5,641 bases of DNA, from contig DCGA01000183.1 of NCBI GenBank assembly GCA_002314465.1, positions 1-5,641 of the forward strand, read 5' to 3'. This DNA comes from a bacterium UBA1790 (GTDB lineage Bacteria; Bacteroidota; Bacteroidia; Bacteroidales; Muribaculaceae). Positions 5,018 to 5,641 of this stretch are shown piece by piece. The first letter of the stretch is position 1; each line of letters begins with the position of its first letter. The notes beneath the pieces were generated by a model that had not been told where the DNA came from, did not search any database, and worked only from the letters and a program-made list of their open reading frames with translations. The position numbers were made by a program, and so were the translations under genes.

Positions 5018-5641
5018 CTTCGTTCTCCTCTTCGTCGTCATTGCCAAAGAGCTGCCACTGTCCGGTGGCGGTGTTGAGCACGGGAGCAGGAGGCTCTTCC
5101 TTAGGCTCTTCGGCCACAACTTCGGGCGCCTGGGGCACCTCGACAACCTCGGGTTCCTGCAGCTCTTCCTCGGGAACCTCACGGGGCTCTATCTCGGTAA
5201 CCTCGGCAATCTCGTAGTTAGACACACGCTTGCCCTTGGCCTTGAAGCTCTTCACTGCGATAAACTCGTCGGCATCGATGATGAGCGGTTCGCGGAACTC
5301 GTCGCCACCGCCAAACTTAACGCTGAACCTCGGGTACTTGGCATCGCTGAGCAGGATGAGCTTAGATGCCTCGTTGCTGCCGTTCATGCACTGCTTCTTC
5401 ACGTTGTCCTCGAGCGGGAAACGCTTAACATAGAGATAGCCCTGGTCGGCATCGTCGACGATAGCGGTCCACACCTTGCCTTCCTTGTATTTCTCGATGC
5501 GCAGAATGCCCTCCTCGTAGTGGTTGGTGGCATCGCTTGAAATGGTGTAGAAATCGCCGTTCTTCATGACCACAAGGATGCGGTCGTCGCCACCGAAGAG
5601 ACCCAGTGAGCGTCCGTGGCCCTCGTAGTTGATGCGCAGGA
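4989..5641 (-). CDS. parC: DNA topoisomerase IV subunit A, C-terminal part (partial)
   Basis: The gene enters from the right edge; the frame is open from the window end to the stop at 4989, giving 217 residues of C-terminus. The visible part is the end of the GyrA/ParC C-terminal beta-pinwheel: YEGHGRSLGLFGGDDRILVV, MKNGDFYTI, NHYEEGILRIEKY, KVWTAIVDDADQGYLYVKRF and FIAVKSFKAKGKRVSNYE. These resemble Bacteroidetes topoisomerase IV subunit A rather than GyrA, whose pinwheel carries the GyrA box (QRRGGKG), not seen here. The enzyme decatenates and relaxes DNA together with ParE; its catalytic tyrosine region is outside the window. The last 70 or so residues form a disordered Glu/Pro/Val tail (about 5199 down to 4992) ending in a very acidic stretch and containing QWQLF. 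Subunit type is likely but not certain without the N-terminal domain. Confidence 0.85.
   Translation of the reverse strand, partial: LRINYEGHGRSLGLFGGDDRILVVMKNGDFYTISSDATNHYEEGILRIEKYKEGKVWTAIVDDADQGYLYVKRFPLEDNVKKQCMNGSNEASKLILLSDAKYPRFSVKFGGGDEFREPLIIDADEFIAVKSFKAKGKRVSNYEIAEVTEIEPREVPEEELQEPEVVEVPQAPEVVAEEPKEEPPAPVLNTATGQWQLFGNDDEEENEDDDSQENNS
5025..5030 (-). promoter_or_regulatory. Shine-Dalgarno-like GAGGAG deciding the DUF3316 start
   Basis: On the minus strand GAGGAG (5030-5025) lies 7 bases before the ATG at 5017. It is unusual in that it is also part of the Glu-rich codons of the topoisomerase tail in the overlapping frame. It supports 5017 over upstream in-frame starts. Confidence 0.5.

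Noticed and set aside
4223..5077. A 284-codon plus-strand open frame opposite DUF3316.
   Set aside because: It is rich in His, Val and Ala without any family pattern, and is antisense to a recognisable DUF3316 coding region; it also has no promoter.

Overview
The window looks like chromosomal DNA of a gut-type Bacteroidales bacterium, most likely Muribaculaceae, Prevotellaceae or a relative. Three things point there: the Bacteroidetes-type argG preceded by an arginine-pathway GNAT gene, a DUF3316 protein, and promoter boxes of the TTG/TAnnTTTG type used by the Bacteroidetes primary sigma factor. The assignment rests on family recognition and motifs only; no search was run.

Left part (1-1155, minus strand): a GNAT acyltransferase gene (1155-532), probably the N-acylglutamate synthase of arginine biosynthesis, is followed by argG (from 391, running off the left edge). 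argG also has a promoter-like sequence of its own in the 140-base gap.

Centre (about 1428-4125, plus strand): this is a complete small transcription unit. A strong Bacteroidetes promoter (1428-1458) leads into a textbook cobalamin riboswitch (about 1476-1670), then a 260-base structured leader, and then two secreted-protein genes 16 bases apart. The first (1933-2739) is a protein of unknown function. The second (2756-4006) is a beta-propeller of the DUF5074/YncE type, related to the BtuG surface cobalamin-binding proteins. Both have Sec signal peptides without a lipobox and end in the same roughly 52-residue C-terminal module, which resembles a type IX secretion sorting domain. A clear intrinsic terminator (4083-4125) closes the unit. 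No TonB-dependent transporter lies in it. I read it as a vitamin B12-repressed pair of secreted or surface-attached corrinoid-capture proteins, and as the most interesting part of the window.

Right part (4139-5641, minus strand): the C-terminal end of a topoisomerase IV subunit A (entering from the right edge) has a long acidic/proline tail. It overlaps by 29 bases a gene for an exported DUF3316 protein, which converges on the riboswitch operon at the terminator.

No tRNA, rRNA, CRISPR array, insertion sequence or integrase is visible.
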